Source: Acetobacteraceae bacterium (lineage in GTDB: Bacteria; Pseudomonadota; Alphaproteobacteria; Acetobacterales; Acetobacteraceae). From it: 8,400 nucleotides of DNA. The notes under the pieces are model-generated. The model did not search any database, had not been told where the DNA came from, and saw nothing but the letters and a program-made list of their open reading frames with translations. Each line of letters begins with the position of its first letter. The first letter of the stretch is position 1. The position numbers and the translations under genes were made by a program. The DNA lies in NCBI GenBank assembly GCA_947475475.1, contig CANJOG010000062.1:1-8400 (forward strand), written 5' to 3'. Below are positions 1 to 7,227 of the stretch, piece by piece.

Positions 1-476
1 TGCTGGAATGTCTCGAACTCGGCCAGCGGCTTGGCCGGGTGCGGGCGGAGGGGGCGCGCAGCGGCGCGGTGCATGACATCGCGGCGATCTGGCGCTGGTT
101 TCCGATATTGGAACCGCTGAAAGCGCGGCGTGTGGCGCTGCTGAGCGGCGGGCAGCGGCAGGCGCTGGCCTTGGCGACCGGGTTTATCGGCGCGCCGCGC
201 GTGATGTTGCTGGATGAACCTTCGGCGGGGCTTTCTCCTGTCGTGTCCGCCGAACTTTTTCGCACGATCGGGCAGTTGGCGGGCAGCGGCGTGGCGATTC
301 TTGTGGTGGAGCAGCAGCCGGCCTGGCTGATCGGGCTGGCGGCGAATGCGTATTTGCTCGAATTGGGAAGGGTAGTCGCGGAGGGTAGCGTGGAGAACGT
401 GATCCGCGCCGGCGATGCGGCGGCGGCGGCTGACCATGGGGCGACGCTTGCCGGAGAGGGGCAGGCCGCGCGATAG
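1..476 (+). CDS. ABC transporter ATP-binding protein, LivF-like (3' part, cut by window start)
   Basis: This is the C-terminal part of an ATPase subunit that would power a branched-chain amino acid type (HAAT) uptake transporter at the inner membrane. The reading frame is open from base 3, so the gene begins upstream and the Walker A part lies outside the window. The ABC signature LSGGQ is at 141-155. Walker B (VMLLDEP) is at 201-221, followed by the D-loop region SAGLSP. The switch region reads VVEQQ near 307-318, where LivF proteins usually have VEQN. The tail carries an Ala-rich run (gcg repeats near 417-430). The 71-bp gap to the next gene, on the same strand, suggests one operon with the binding protein. 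A GTG at 39 is in frame but internal: the residues before it fit the family's linker after the Q-loop. The family assignment is solid; the substrate is unknown. Confidence 0.88.
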   Translation, partial: LECLELGQRLGRVRAEGARSGAVHDIAAIWRWFPILEPLKARRVALLSGGQRQALALATGFIGAPRVMLLDEPSAGLSPVVSAELFRTIGQLAGSGVAILVVEQQPAWLIGLAANAYLLELGRVVAEGSVENVIRAGDAAAAADHGATLAGEGQAAR

Positions 477-547
477 TCGGGCCAATGAGATTGAGACAAA
501 TCACGGCACCGCACGGAATGGGCGGTCAACAAGAGAGGGAAAGCGCG

Positions 548-1768
548 ATGACAACACGTCGTAGACTGATTGGTGGCGCCGCGGCGCTGGCTGGGGCTTC
601 GGTGCTGCCGCGGGTTGGCCGCGCGCAGGGCAAGCCGTTCATTATTGGTTCGGTGCTGCCGCTGACCGGTGTCTATGCCGGGCTCGGCAAGAATTTCGAA
701 GTTGGGCAGCGCGTTGGCGTGGCCGAGCTGAATGCCAAGGGCGGCATTCTTGGCCGCAGGGTCGAACTGGTGATCCGCGACAGCGCCGGCAATCCGCAGC
801 GTTCGCTGCTCGCGGCGCAGGAATTGGTGGAAGAGCAGAAGGCGGATTTCCTGTATCCGGAATTGCCGTCGCCGAACACACTGGCCGTGTTGCCCTGGGC
901 GACCGAGCGCAAGGTGATCACGATTACCAATTCGGCGACACCGCGCGTGGGCAATGTTGCTGAATTTCCCTATAGCTTCCAGCTTGGCGATCTGGCGACC
1001 AAGCGTGTGCCGGCGATGGCGGCAGCGATGAAGCAGCTGGGTGGTAAGAAAGTTGGTGTGCTGGTCTCGACCAATCCGGCGACGGTGGCGACGGGGCAGC
1101 AGCTTGTGACCGATTTGCCGAAATGGGGCATGGAATCGGTGGGCTATCGCACTTATGCGGTGGATGCGAAGGATCTGAACGCGCTTGTGCAGGCGATGCG
1201 CGATGCCGGAGCGGATATCATTGCGTTTGATTCGGCCACGCGCGAAGGCATTCCGGTGGTGATGTCGGCAATGCAGACACTGGGCTGGAAGGCCAAGGTT
1301 GTAGGCGAGCCCGCGATGCTCTCGGGCGATCTGAAGGAGCAGGTGCCTGCGGCGGTGGCCGATCAGTTCTACTGCGTGAACTATCGCTCCGCCGTGCGCA
1401 CCGGGCCGATTCGTCCGGAGCTGCAGGAATTCATCAACTCCATCAAGGCGACCGGGCCGATCCAGAATATCGGCTTCTCCGGTATCGCCCGCGATATCTT
1501 CTTCATGGTCAAGTATGCCTATGAGAAGGCCCAGAAGACCAAGGGCGGCTTTGGCCCGGATGCGGTGAAAGCGGTGCTGGAAGAGACTGCGACGGCGACG
1601 GATTTCGAGGCGGGGTATTCGCTCATCCTCGGCAATCCACGCTGGAATGCGAAGGATCATTCGGCGGCGAATGTGGACTACTCCAAGGCGTGGGGCCTGG
1701 TGAAGGTCAGCTCGCCGGTCGATGGCATCTACGAAGGAACCGAGCTCAACTTCAACGAGCCGGCCTGA
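548..1768 (+). CDS. ABC transporter substrate-binding protein, Peripla_BP_6 type, Tat-exported
   Basis: A 406-residue periplasmic ligand-binding protein for a branched-chain amino acid/amide-type ABC importer. The start is ATG 548, because GAGAGGGA (533-540) lies 7 bases upstream. An in-frame ATG at 485 would add 21 residues ahead of the export signal and has no better ribosome site. The N-terminus reads TTRRRLIGG followed by a hydrophobic Ala/Leu stretch and GRAQG near residue 28. This fits a twin-arginine signal peptide, so the protein may be exported folded. The mature part opens with IIGSVLPLTGVYAGLG and continues with the family's AELNAKGGILGR block. These are hallmarks of type I binding proteins (two Rossmann-like lobes). 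It follows the LivF-like ATPase by 71 bp and probably supplies that transporter. The ligand cannot be read from sequence; amino acids, amides or aromatic acids are all possible. Confidence 0.88.
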   Translation: MTTRRRLIGGAAALAGASVLPRVGRAQGKPFIIGSVLPLTGVYAGLGKNFEVGQRVGVAELNAKGGILGRRVELVIRDSAGNPQRSLLAAQELVEEQKADFLYPELPSPNTLAVLPWATERKVITITNSATPRVGNVAEFPYSFQLGDLATKRVPAMAAAMKQLGGKKVGVLVSTNPATVATGQQLVTDLPKWGMESVGYRTYAVDAKDLNALVQAMRDAGADIIAFDSATREGIPVVMSAMQTLGWKAKVVGEPAMLSGDLKEQVPAAVADQFYCVNYRSAVRTGPIRPELQEFINSIKATGPIQNIGFSGIARDIFFMVKYAYEKAQKTKGGFGPDAVKAVLEETATATDFEAGYSLILGNPRWNAKDHSAANVDYSKAWGLVKVSSPVDGIYEGTELNFNEPA

Positions 1769-1947
1769 GAAAATCAGGGCGCGCTTGTGCGGGGTGAGTT
1801 TGCTTACGCGCACCCATTCCGCACGAGTCCTTGGTTTGAGCGGGTGATTCAGACCTCTGGTGATTCCACCTGCGGTCATCACGCGCCAAGCGCCCTTGGG
1901 GGAAACGCAACCAATGGGCGGCAGTGGCCGCCCGCGAGGAGGCTGAC
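1769..1947 (+). promoter_or_regulatory. Leader between the two binding-protein genes, with small hairpins and a direct repeat
   Basis: This 179-bp gap has no reading frame worth calling. It contains an 8-bp direct repeat GGTGATTC at 1843-1850 and 1859-1866 (16-bp period, about 1.5 helical turns). It also has a CCAAG/CTTGG stem-loop at 1886-1899 and a stronger GGGCGGC/GCCGCCC stem with a 4-base loop at 1916-1933. The last ends only two bases before the GAGGAGG ribosome site at 1936-1942. I found no convincing -35/-10 pair and no T-tract terminator. The layout could be an mRNA leader that tunes expression of the downstream gene, or simply a structured spacer. No known riboswitch family was recognised. 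Confidence 0.4.
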
Positions 1948-3165
1948 ATGAGAAGTCTGTTGTTATCGGCGGTATCGTTGCTGGGGCTTGGCTATGTGGG
2001 CGCGGCGTTGGCCGGCGATACCGGGCCGATCCGGATTGGTGTGATCACTGATCTGTCGGGCCAGAATTCGGATGTGAATGGCGTCGGTGCGGTCGAAGCC
2101 GTGAAGATGGCGGTGGAGGATTTCAAGGGCCAGGTTGGCGGGCGTCCGGTTGAAGTGCTGTTTGCCGATCACCAGAACAAGCCGGATGTGGCGGCCTTGA
2201 TCGCGCGCAAGTGGATCGAGGAAGGCGTGGATATGCTGGCGGATATTTCCGGCTCGGCGCCGGCGTTGGCGGTCAATAAACTGGCGACGGATTCGAACCG
2301 CGTGGCGATGTCGACGGCGGCGGTTTCGACTGAAATCACTGGTAAATCCTGCTCGCCCAATGTCGTGCAGTTCGTGATGGACACCTACGCCATGGCGGCG
2401 GCGGTGACCGTGCCGATGAGCAGCCGGTTCGGCAAGGAGTGGTATTTCATCACGCTGAATTTCGGCTTTGGCATCGATATGGAGGCCACGGCAACGAAGC
2501 AGCTTGAAAGCGTTGGCGGCCGGTCGGTTGGATCGGTGAAGACGCCGTTCAATACAGCGGATTTTTCGTCGTATATTCTCGCGGCTTCCGGCACGAATGC
2601 GAATGTTCTTGGTCTTGTGCAGCTTTCCGAGGATCTCAACCGCTCCGTGCGGCAGGCCAAGGAGTTTGGTCTGACGAGCAAGATGAAAATCGGCACCTTC
2701 AATCTCACGGTCAATAACGTGAAGGCGATGGGGCTGGAGACGGCGCAGGGATTGTATGCCGCGACCGCATTCTATTGGGACTTCAACGATAATACGCGGG
2801 CTTTCTCCAACCGCTTCAAGGTGCGGCATCCGCGCGGGAATTATCCGAGCGAATACCAGACCGGCGATTACGCCGCGACGCTGCATTATCTGAAGGCGGT
2901 CCAGGCGCTGGGCGGCAAGACGGCCGATGGAGCCGCGGTGGTTGCCAAGATGAAGGAAATGCCGACGGATGATATCGCCTTCGGCAAAGGCGTGGTTCGT
3001 GCGGATGGGCGCGGGCTGCACCCGATGTATCTCTTCGAGGTGAAGGCGCCGGGCGAGTCCAAGTATGATTGGGATTATTACAAGCTGATCAGCACATTGC
3101 CGGCGGAACAGGGTGCGATACCGCTGAAGGACAGCCTGTGCTCGCTGGTCGCCGGGAAGTCCTGA
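1948..3165 (+). CDS. ABC transporter substrate-binding protein, Peripla_BP_6 type, Sec-exported
   Basis: A second periplasmic binding protein, 405 residues, of the same broad fold as the one before but clearly a different subfamily. ATG 1948 is chosen because GAGGAGG (1936-1942) sits 5 bases upstream. A GTG at 1924 in frame would add eight charged residues before the signal peptide. Residues 1-22 (MRSLLLSAVS.. to ALA) form a Sec signal peptide with likely cleavage after Ala22. The mature protein begins IRIGVITDLSGQNSDVNG. Further along are the block FYWDFND near residue 275, the HPMYLFEVK segment and a C-terminal DSLCSLV. The two cysteines, Cys135 and Cys398, could form a disulphide. No permease or ATPase lies next to it on its right side, so it either shares the upstream transporter or acts as an alternative receptor. 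The ligand is unknown. Confidence 0.87.
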   Translation: MRSLLLSAVSLLGLGYVGAALAGDTGPIRIGVITDLSGQNSDVNGVGAVEAVKMAVEDFKGQVGGRPVEVLFADHQNKPDVAALIARKWIEEGVDMLADISGSAPALAVNKLATDSNRVAMSTAAVSTEITGKSCSPNVVQFVMDTYAMAAAVTVPMSSRFGKEWYFITLNFGFGIDMEATATKQLESVGGRSVGSVKTPFNTADFSSYILAASGTNANVLGLVQLSEDLNRSVRQAKEFGLTSKMKIGTFNLTVNNVKAMGLETAQGLYAATAFYWDFNDNTRAFSNRFKVRHPRGNYPSEYQTGDYAATLHYLKAVQALGGKTADGAAVVAKMKEMPTDDIAFGKGVVRADGRGLHPMYLFEVKAPGESKYDWDYYKLISTLPAEQGAIPLKDSLCSLVAGKS

Positions 3166-3182
3166 GCCGATCCGGATTGATG

Positions 3183-3217
3183 GGGCGCGCGGCAGGAATG
3201 TCGCGCGCCCTTGTGCT
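3183..3217 (+). terminator. Probable intrinsic terminator after the second binding-protein gene
   Basis: A 9-bp perfect GC stem, GGGCGCGCG (3183-3191) paired with CGCGCGCCC (3202-3210), has a 10-base loop. It is followed by TTGTGCTTT, a broken T-rich tail. It begins 18 bases after the stop codon at 3165 and lies before the next gene, the right place to end the ABC operon transcript. The T-tract is imperfect, so termination may be partial and the flavin-reductase gene may receive read-through. Confidence 0.65.
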
Positions 3218-3241
3218 TTGAAGTCACGAAAGGAATGCCCC

Positions 3242-3745
3242 GTGAACGCCGACGCCAAGAAGATTGTGCTGCGCATGATCCCTTATGGAATCTACATTCT
3301 GACCGCTGATGACTCCGAGGGCGGAATTTCCGCCGCGACGGTGAACTGGGTGACGCAGACCGCTTTTGCGCCGCCGCTTGTGGTGGTGGGCGTGAAGGCG
3401 GATTCCGGCACCTATGCGACGGTGAAGAAGTCCGGCAAGTTCGCACTGAACATGCTGGGCAAGGAGTCCAAAGGCCTAGCCTTCACTTTCTTCAAGCCGG
3501 CGCAACTCGTGGACGGCAAATTGTCTGGCCAGAGCTTCAAGTGGGGCGCCAATGGCGCGCCGCTGCTCGACGCGGCGATTGGCGCTGTCGAATGCGATGT
3601 GAAGTCGATCGTGGAGATGGGCGATCACCACGTCATTGTCGGCGAGGTGACGCAGGCGCATCTGCACACGACACCGGAAGGCCGGCCTGATGCGGCGATC
3701 CTGGAGATGAAGGATCTCGGGGAGAATGTTTTCTACGGCGGCTGA
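3242..3745 (+). CDS. Flavin reductase-like domain protein (FMN-binding split barrel)
   Basis: A 167-residue protein that fits the flavin_Reduct / DIM6-NTAB family: soluble FMN-binding proteins that often reduce flavin with NAD(P)H for a partner monooxygenase. The GTG at 3242 is chosen as the start because AAAGGA (3229-3234) lies 7 bases upstream. A TTG at 3218 is in frame but lies in the tail of the preceding hairpin. Family features are the N-terminal IPYGIYILTA strand, the NWVTQTAFAPPLVVVGV segment (residues 35-51), which in this family contacts the flavin, and GDHHVIVGEV (127-136) near the C-terminus. The length is typical for a single-domain member. No monooxygenase is visible nearby, so the partner and reaction are unknown. 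It may instead be a general flavin-binding or nitroreductase-like protein. Confidence 0.82.
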   Translation: MNADAKKIVLRMIPYGIYILTADDSEGGISAATVNWVTQTAFAPPLVVVGVKADSGTYATVKKSGKFALNMLGKESKGLAFTFFKPAQLVDGKLSGQSFKWGANGAPLLDAAIGAVECDVKSIVEMGDHHVIVGEVTQAHLHTTPEGRPDAAILEMKDLGENVFYGG

Positions 3746-3757
3746 AGCTTGATGCGG

Positions 3758-3793
3758 CGGAACGCCAGATTTCTCGCAGTGTTCCGTTTATGT
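3758..3793 (+). terminator. Weak candidate terminator after the flavin-reductase gene
   Basis: A 6-bp stem, CGGAAC (3758-3763) with GTTCCG (3781-3786), spans a 17-base loop and is followed by TTTATGTT. It starts 12 bases after the stop codon and ends just ahead of the next promoter. The loop is long and the T-tract short, so this is only a tentative call. Confidence 0.35.
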
Positions 3794-3795
3794 TC

Positions 3796-3823
3796 TTGAC
3801 TCCCCGACCGGGATTGCTATGGT
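3796..3823 (+). promoter_or_regulatory. Sigma70-type promoter for the radical SAM gene / rnhB unit
   Basis: A -35 box TTGACT (3796-3801) and a -10 box TATGGT (3818-3823) are 16 bases apart. The -35 matches the TTGACA consensus at five of six bases and the -10 matches TATAAT at four of six. Transcription would start near 3830, leaving a leader of about 19 bases before ATG 3849. This placement excludes the upstream in-frame ATG at 3819, which lies inside the -10 box. Confidence 0.65.
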
Positions 3824-3848
3824 GCCTCTAGAACGTATGGAGAACGCC

Positions 3849-5111
3849 ATGCGCCTCGCGGCACCGACCCCGACCCGATCCTCGCTTGGCATTCCGCCGA
3901 TCCCGCTGACTGCGCGCGGCTGGCAGGAATGGCCCCAAGAGGAACGTGTTATCGAGCCTGATCACGACGGCCTGGCCGATATGGCGCGGGACGAGGCGTT
4001 TGATACGGGCGCTACTCCCGGCCTGCCGCGCATTGCCCGCAAAGGGCGCGGGGCGATTGATAATCCGCCCAATCGGTTTGAGAAGCAGGAAGCAACACCC
4101 TTCGACGATGGCTGGGGAACCGCCGCGATCGATCTGGCCGATCTGCCGCCGCTGCCGACCACGCTGGTGCGCGATTCCAGCCGGACGGCGCTGGCCTATA
4201 ATACCAGCCCGGATATCGGGTTTGATCGCTCGGTGAATACGTATCGTGGATGCGAGCACGGCTGCATCTACTGTTATGCGCGACCGAGCCATTCCTATCT
4301 TGGCTATTCGGCGGGGCTCGATTTTGAGACCAAGATTGTCTTCAAGCCGGATATTGCCGCCTTGCTGGCGCGCGAACTGGCCAAGCCTGGTTATGTGCCG
4401 CAGCCGATCGCGCTGGGGTCGAACACAGATCCCTATCAGCCGGTGGAGCGGACGCTGAAGCTGAGCCGCTCGGTGCTGGAGGTGATGGAGGCGTTTGGCC
4501 ATCCGGTCAGCATCGTCACCAAGTCGGCTGGAGTGGTGCGGGATCTCGATATTCTGACTCGGTTGGCAAAGCGCGGGCTGGTGCGGGTGTTTCTCTCTGT
4601 CACCACGCTGGATCCGGTGCTGGCGCGCCGGATGGAGCCGCGGGCGGCGACTCCGGAGCGGCGGTTGTCGGCCATTCGGGCGCTTAGTGCTGCTGGCGTG
4701 CCGGTGGGGGTGATGGCGGCGCCGATGATCCATGGGCTGAATGACGCGGAGATGGAGCGGATTCTGGAGGCTGCCGCGCGGGCTGGGGCGCGCCAGGCCG
4801 GTTATGTGCTGCTGCGCCTGCCGCATGAGTTGCGACAGATGTTCGAGGCCTGGCTGGTGGAGCATTTTCCGGACCGGGCGCGGCATGTGCTGAACCTCGT
4901 GCGCGAGACGCGTGGTGGGCAGTTGAACGAGCCGGAATTTGGCAAGCGCATGTCGGGCACAGGCGTCTATGCCGATCTGCTGGCGCGGCGGTTTGATCGG
5001 GCGGCGCGGCAATGGGGGCTGAAGGGGCGCAATGAGCCGCCGCTCGATCTTAGCCAGTTCGCGGTGCCAGGGGTGAAGGCGGAGCGGGAAGGGCAGCTCA
5101 GCCTGTTTTGA
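3849..5111 (+). CDS. PA0069-family radical SAM protein with C-terminal clamp-binding-like motif
   Basis: A 420-residue radical S-adenosylmethionine protein of the uncharacterised PA0069 family, distantly like spore photoproduct lyase. The start ATG 3849 has GGAG (3839-3842) 6 bases upstream. In-frame ATGs at 3819 and 3837 lie in the -10 box or very near the predicted transcript start. The N-terminal region (to about residue 105) has the family's KGRGAIDNPPNRFE block (65-78). The [4Fe-4S] cluster motif CX3CX2C is Cys135, Cys139 and Cys142 within RGCEHGCIYCYARPSH. The following LGSNTDPYQPVE (189-200) and SIVTKS (221-226) segments are typical of the radical SAM barrel in this family. The final five residues are QLSLF, which match the bacterial beta-sliding-clamp binding consensus QL(S/D)LF. 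The reaction is unknown; DNA repair or nucleic-acid modification is plausible but inferred. rnhB follows 45 bp downstream on the same strand. Confidence 0.92.
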   Translation: MRLAAPTPTRSSLGIPPIPLTARGWQEWPQEERVIEPDHDGLADMARDEAFDTGATPGLPRIARKGRGAIDNPPNRFEKQEATPFDDGWGTAAIDLADLPPLPTTLVRDSSRTALAYNTSPDIGFDRSVNTYRGCEHGCIYCYARPSHSYLGYSAGLDFETKIVFKPDIAALLARELAKPGYVPQPIALGSNTDPYQPVERTLKLSRSVLEVMEAFGHPVSIVTKSAGVVRDLDILTRLAKRGLVRVFLSVTTLDPVLARRMEPRAATPERRLSAIRALSAAGVPVGVMAAPMIHGLNDAEMERILEAAARAGARQAGYVLLRLPHELRQMFEAWLVEHFPDRARHVLNLVRETRGGQLNEPEFGKRMSGTGVYADLLARRFDRAARQWGLKGRNEPPLDLSQFAVPGVKAEREGQLSLF

Positions 5112-5156
5112 GATTGCGGGGTTAGAGACTCGGGGCGGTCTGGTCTATGCGGCGGC

Positions 5157-5828
5157 ATGCCCGATTACCGGCTTGAAGCTGAATTTCTCGTGCGTTCGCC
5201 CGACGCCCTGATTGCCGGGGTGGATGAGGCTGGGCGTGGGCCGCTCGCCGGGCCGGTGGTGGCGGGGGCGGTGATTTTCCTGCCCCTGCCAGGAAGCCGG
5301 GCGCCGAAGAAGTATGGGCCGGTGTCGGCGGAACTTGCGGCGTTGCTGGACGACTCTAAGAAGCTCAGCGCGGCGCATCGAGAGGCGGCTTTTGCGGCGC
5401 TGCGTGAATGTCCGGGGGTGCTTGTAGGCGTAGGGGCGGCGTCGGTTGGGGAAATCCTAAGGCTGAATATCCTGCAGGCGTCGTTGCTGGCGATGCGGCG
5501 GGCTGTGGCGCGTCTGGCGCGGGCGCCCGATCATGCGCTGGTGGACGGTAATCAGAATCCGCGGCTGGGGTGCGACACGCTCTGCGTGGTTGAGGGGGAT
5601 GGCAAGTCGCTGTCGATTGCAGCTGCATCCATCATCGCCAAGGTGGTGCGTGACCGGGCGATGGAGCGCCTAGCGAGGCGGTATCCGGCCTATGGCTGGG
5701 AGCGGAATGCCGGCTATGCTACGGTCGACCATCGTGCCGCGCTGGTCGCGCATGGGGCGTGTCCGCATCACCGCGCCGGGTTCGGCACGGTGCGGCAGCT
5801 CAGGCTCGATCTGGGGCGGGCGGAGTAG
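5157..5828 (+). CDS. rnhB: Ribonuclease HII
   Basis: A 223-residue RNase HII, which cuts the RNA strand of RNA/DNA hybrids and starts removal of single ribonucleotides misincorporated into DNA. The family signature GVDEAGRGPLAGPV is at residues 21-34, DDSKKLS at 65-71, LVDGNQNP at 128-135 and ISIAAASIIAK-type block at 153-162 (here LSIAAASIIAK). The four acidic metal-binding residues expected from the E. coli enzyme are present as Asp23, Glu24, Asp130 and Asp148. The C-terminal YGWERNAGYAT and HHRAGFGTV blocks are also present. There is a short insert (about residues 44-60) between the first strands. ATG 5157 has no clear Shine-Dalgarno site; an ATG at 5147 is out of frame. The gene lies 45 bp after the radical SAM gene, probably on the same transcript. 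Its last 29 bp overlap the convergent permease gene. Confidence 0.96.
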   Translation: MPDYRLEAEFLVRSPDALIAGVDEAGRGPLAGPVVAGAVIFLPLPGSRAPKKYGPVSAELAALLDDSKKLSAAHREAAFAALRECPGVLVGVGAASVGEILRLNILQASLLAMRRAVARLARAPDHALVDGNQNPRLGCDTLCVVEGDGKSLSIAAASIIAKVVRDRAMERLARRYPAYGWERNAGYATVDHRAALVAHGACPHHRAGFGTVRQLRLDLGRAE

Positions 5829-7140
5829 GGGCCAGTTCCGGGTGGCCGGTGCCGGGGTAGCGGCGCAGCAGGTAAAGCATGATCAGCATGGCCGGCAGGG
5901 CGGCGAAGATGGTGAGGCCGTAGAAACCTTCCCAGCCCAGAGCTGTGGCGAGGAAGCCCGATAAGCCGCCTACCGTGCGCAGGGCCACGGCAGCTAGCGA
6001 GGAAAGCAGGGCGTATTGCGTCGCCGTATGGCCGCGCGCGCACATGGCGGAGAGGAAGGTCATGAAGGCGGCATCGGCCATCGATTCGGCGAAGGCCTCG
6101 AGCATGATCTTGGTGAATAGGATGGTCGGGTCGCCCTGTGACCAGGCCAGGGCGAAATAGAGGAACATCGAGGCCATCTGGACGAAGCCGGTCAACACCA
6201 GGGCGCGGCCAGTGCCGAGCTTGGCCACCAGCAGCCCGCCGGCGGCGGCGCCGGCGAGGCTGCAGGCCAGGTTGGGGAAGCTGGTGGCGAGCGCGATGGT
6301 CGCGCGGTCGAAGCCCATGGCGCGGTAGAAGGGGGCGGCCATGGTGCCGGCCATGGCCTCGCCGAGCTTGAAGAGCATGATGAAGGCCAGCACTGTCCAG
6401 GCGCTGGGGCGGGAGAGGAAGTCGCGGAAGGGCTCGACCACGGCGACTTTCAGCCGTGCCGTGAAGCCCTTGATGGCCTGCGGGGCGCGGCGCAGGGCGG
6501 GTTCGCCGGCGCAGAGCGTCGTCACCATGCCGAGGGCGGAGATGCCGGCGATAACCAGCAGCGATCCGTGCCAGCCGAGGGGGCCGGCCATGCCGATCGC
6601 GGCGGAGCCGGCAACCAGCATGGCCGCGCGGTAGCCCCATACATAGGCCGCAAGGGCGGCGCCCTGAAGTTCCTCGGGGAAGCTCTCGATACGCCAGGCA
6701 TCGACGGCGATGTCCTGGCTGGCGGAAAGGAAGGCCACCAGGGCTGCGGCGGTGACTGCGGCGACTGGGCCGCGTGACGGGTCGGACAGGGCCAGCATGA
6801 CGCAGGCGGCGGTCAGGCAGGGCTGGATCGTCAGCAGCCAGCCGCGACGGCGGCCGAGGCGGGAGAGGCCGAACGGGGCGGGGGTGTGGTCGAACACCGG
6901 TGCCCAGAGGAATTTCAGCGTATAGGCTAGGCCAATGCTTGCGGTCAGCCCGATCACTTCACGCGAGGAGCCGCCCTCGCTCATCCATTGCCGGAGCGTG
7001 AAGCCGGAGAGCGGCAGAGGCAGGCCGGAGGCGAAACCAAAGGCTGCCATGAGCCACAGGCCCGAGCGGGCAAAGGCAGCCAGCCGGGCTCCGAAGCTGG
7101 CCGGGGTGGCGAGTGCGGGTTCGGTTTGGTCGGGTGGCAT
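5800..7140 (-). CDS. ampG: AmpG-like muropeptide MFS permease
   Basis: A 446-residue inner-membrane transporter of the major facilitator superfamily. AmpG imports anhydro-muropeptides released from peptidoglycan for cell-wall recycling, and in many bacteria affects beta-lactamase induction. ATG 7140 is chosen because AGGA lies 6 bases upstream (GCAGGATCCGCC before ATG). A longer frame beginning at 7308 would run into the tRNA gene. AmpG hallmarks are FASGLPLPLSGFTLRQWMSE (36-55), IGLAYTLKFLWAPVFD (69-84), the GRRRGWLL loop (96-103) and SASQDIAVDAWRIE (139-152). About twelve hydrophobic segments can be counted: near 28-48, 62-82, 102-120, 126-144, 162-184, 190-210, 247-268, 280-304, 313-333, 340-364, 372-396 and 404-425. 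The gene is convergent with rnhB and their ends overlap by 29 bp. Whether it serves recycling or another substrate in this organism is inferred. Confidence 0.88.
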   Translation of the reverse strand: MPPDQTEPALATPASFGARLAAFARSGLWLMAAFGFASGLPLPLSGFTLRQWMSEGGSSREVIGLTASIGLAYTLKFLWAPVFDHTPAPFGLSRLGRRRGWLLTIQPCLTAACVMLALSDPSRGPVAAVTAAALVAFLSASQDIAVDAWRIESFPEELQGAALAAYVWGYRAAMLVAGSAAIGMAGPLGWHGSLLVIAGISALGMVTTLCAGEPALRRAPQAIKGFTARLKVAVVEPFRDFLSRPSAWTVLAFIMLFKLGEAMAGTMAAPFYRAMGFDRATIALATSFPNLACSLAGAAAGGLLVAKLGTGRALVLTGFVQMASMFLYFALAWSQGDPTILFTKIMLEAFAESMADAAFMTFLSAMCARGHTATQYALLSSLAAVALRTVGGLSGFLATALGWEGFYGLTIFAALPAMLIMLYLLRRYPGTGHPELAPTPPAPDRA

Positions 7141-7227
7141 GGCGGATCCTGCGAGGCCTGTCCCTGAATGCCCGGATGGCTGGCCGCGCCGCAACTGCCG
7201 CGACATGACGGAGCTGCGCGGCAATGG

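Noticed and set aside
1924..1947. GTG 1924 as start of the second binding protein
   Set aside because: It adds eight charged residues before a normal Sec signal, and the GAGGAGG site fits ATG 1948.
1963..3276. Long minus-strand open frame (437 codons) opposite the second binding-protein gene
   Set aside because: Very His/Arg-rich composition with no domain. It is the antisense of a strongly supported gene and arises from GC-rich codon bias.
3828..5012. Long minus-strand open frame opposite the radical SAM gene
   Set aside because: Antisense shadow of a gene with clear motifs; the product is Arg/His/Gln-rich and low in structure, and no start signal is seen.
5768..6640. Second minus-strand frame of 290 codons inside the permease gene
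   Set aside because: Different frame of the same strand as ampG, with a low-complexity Arg/Gly/His product. The AmpG frame carries all family motifs.
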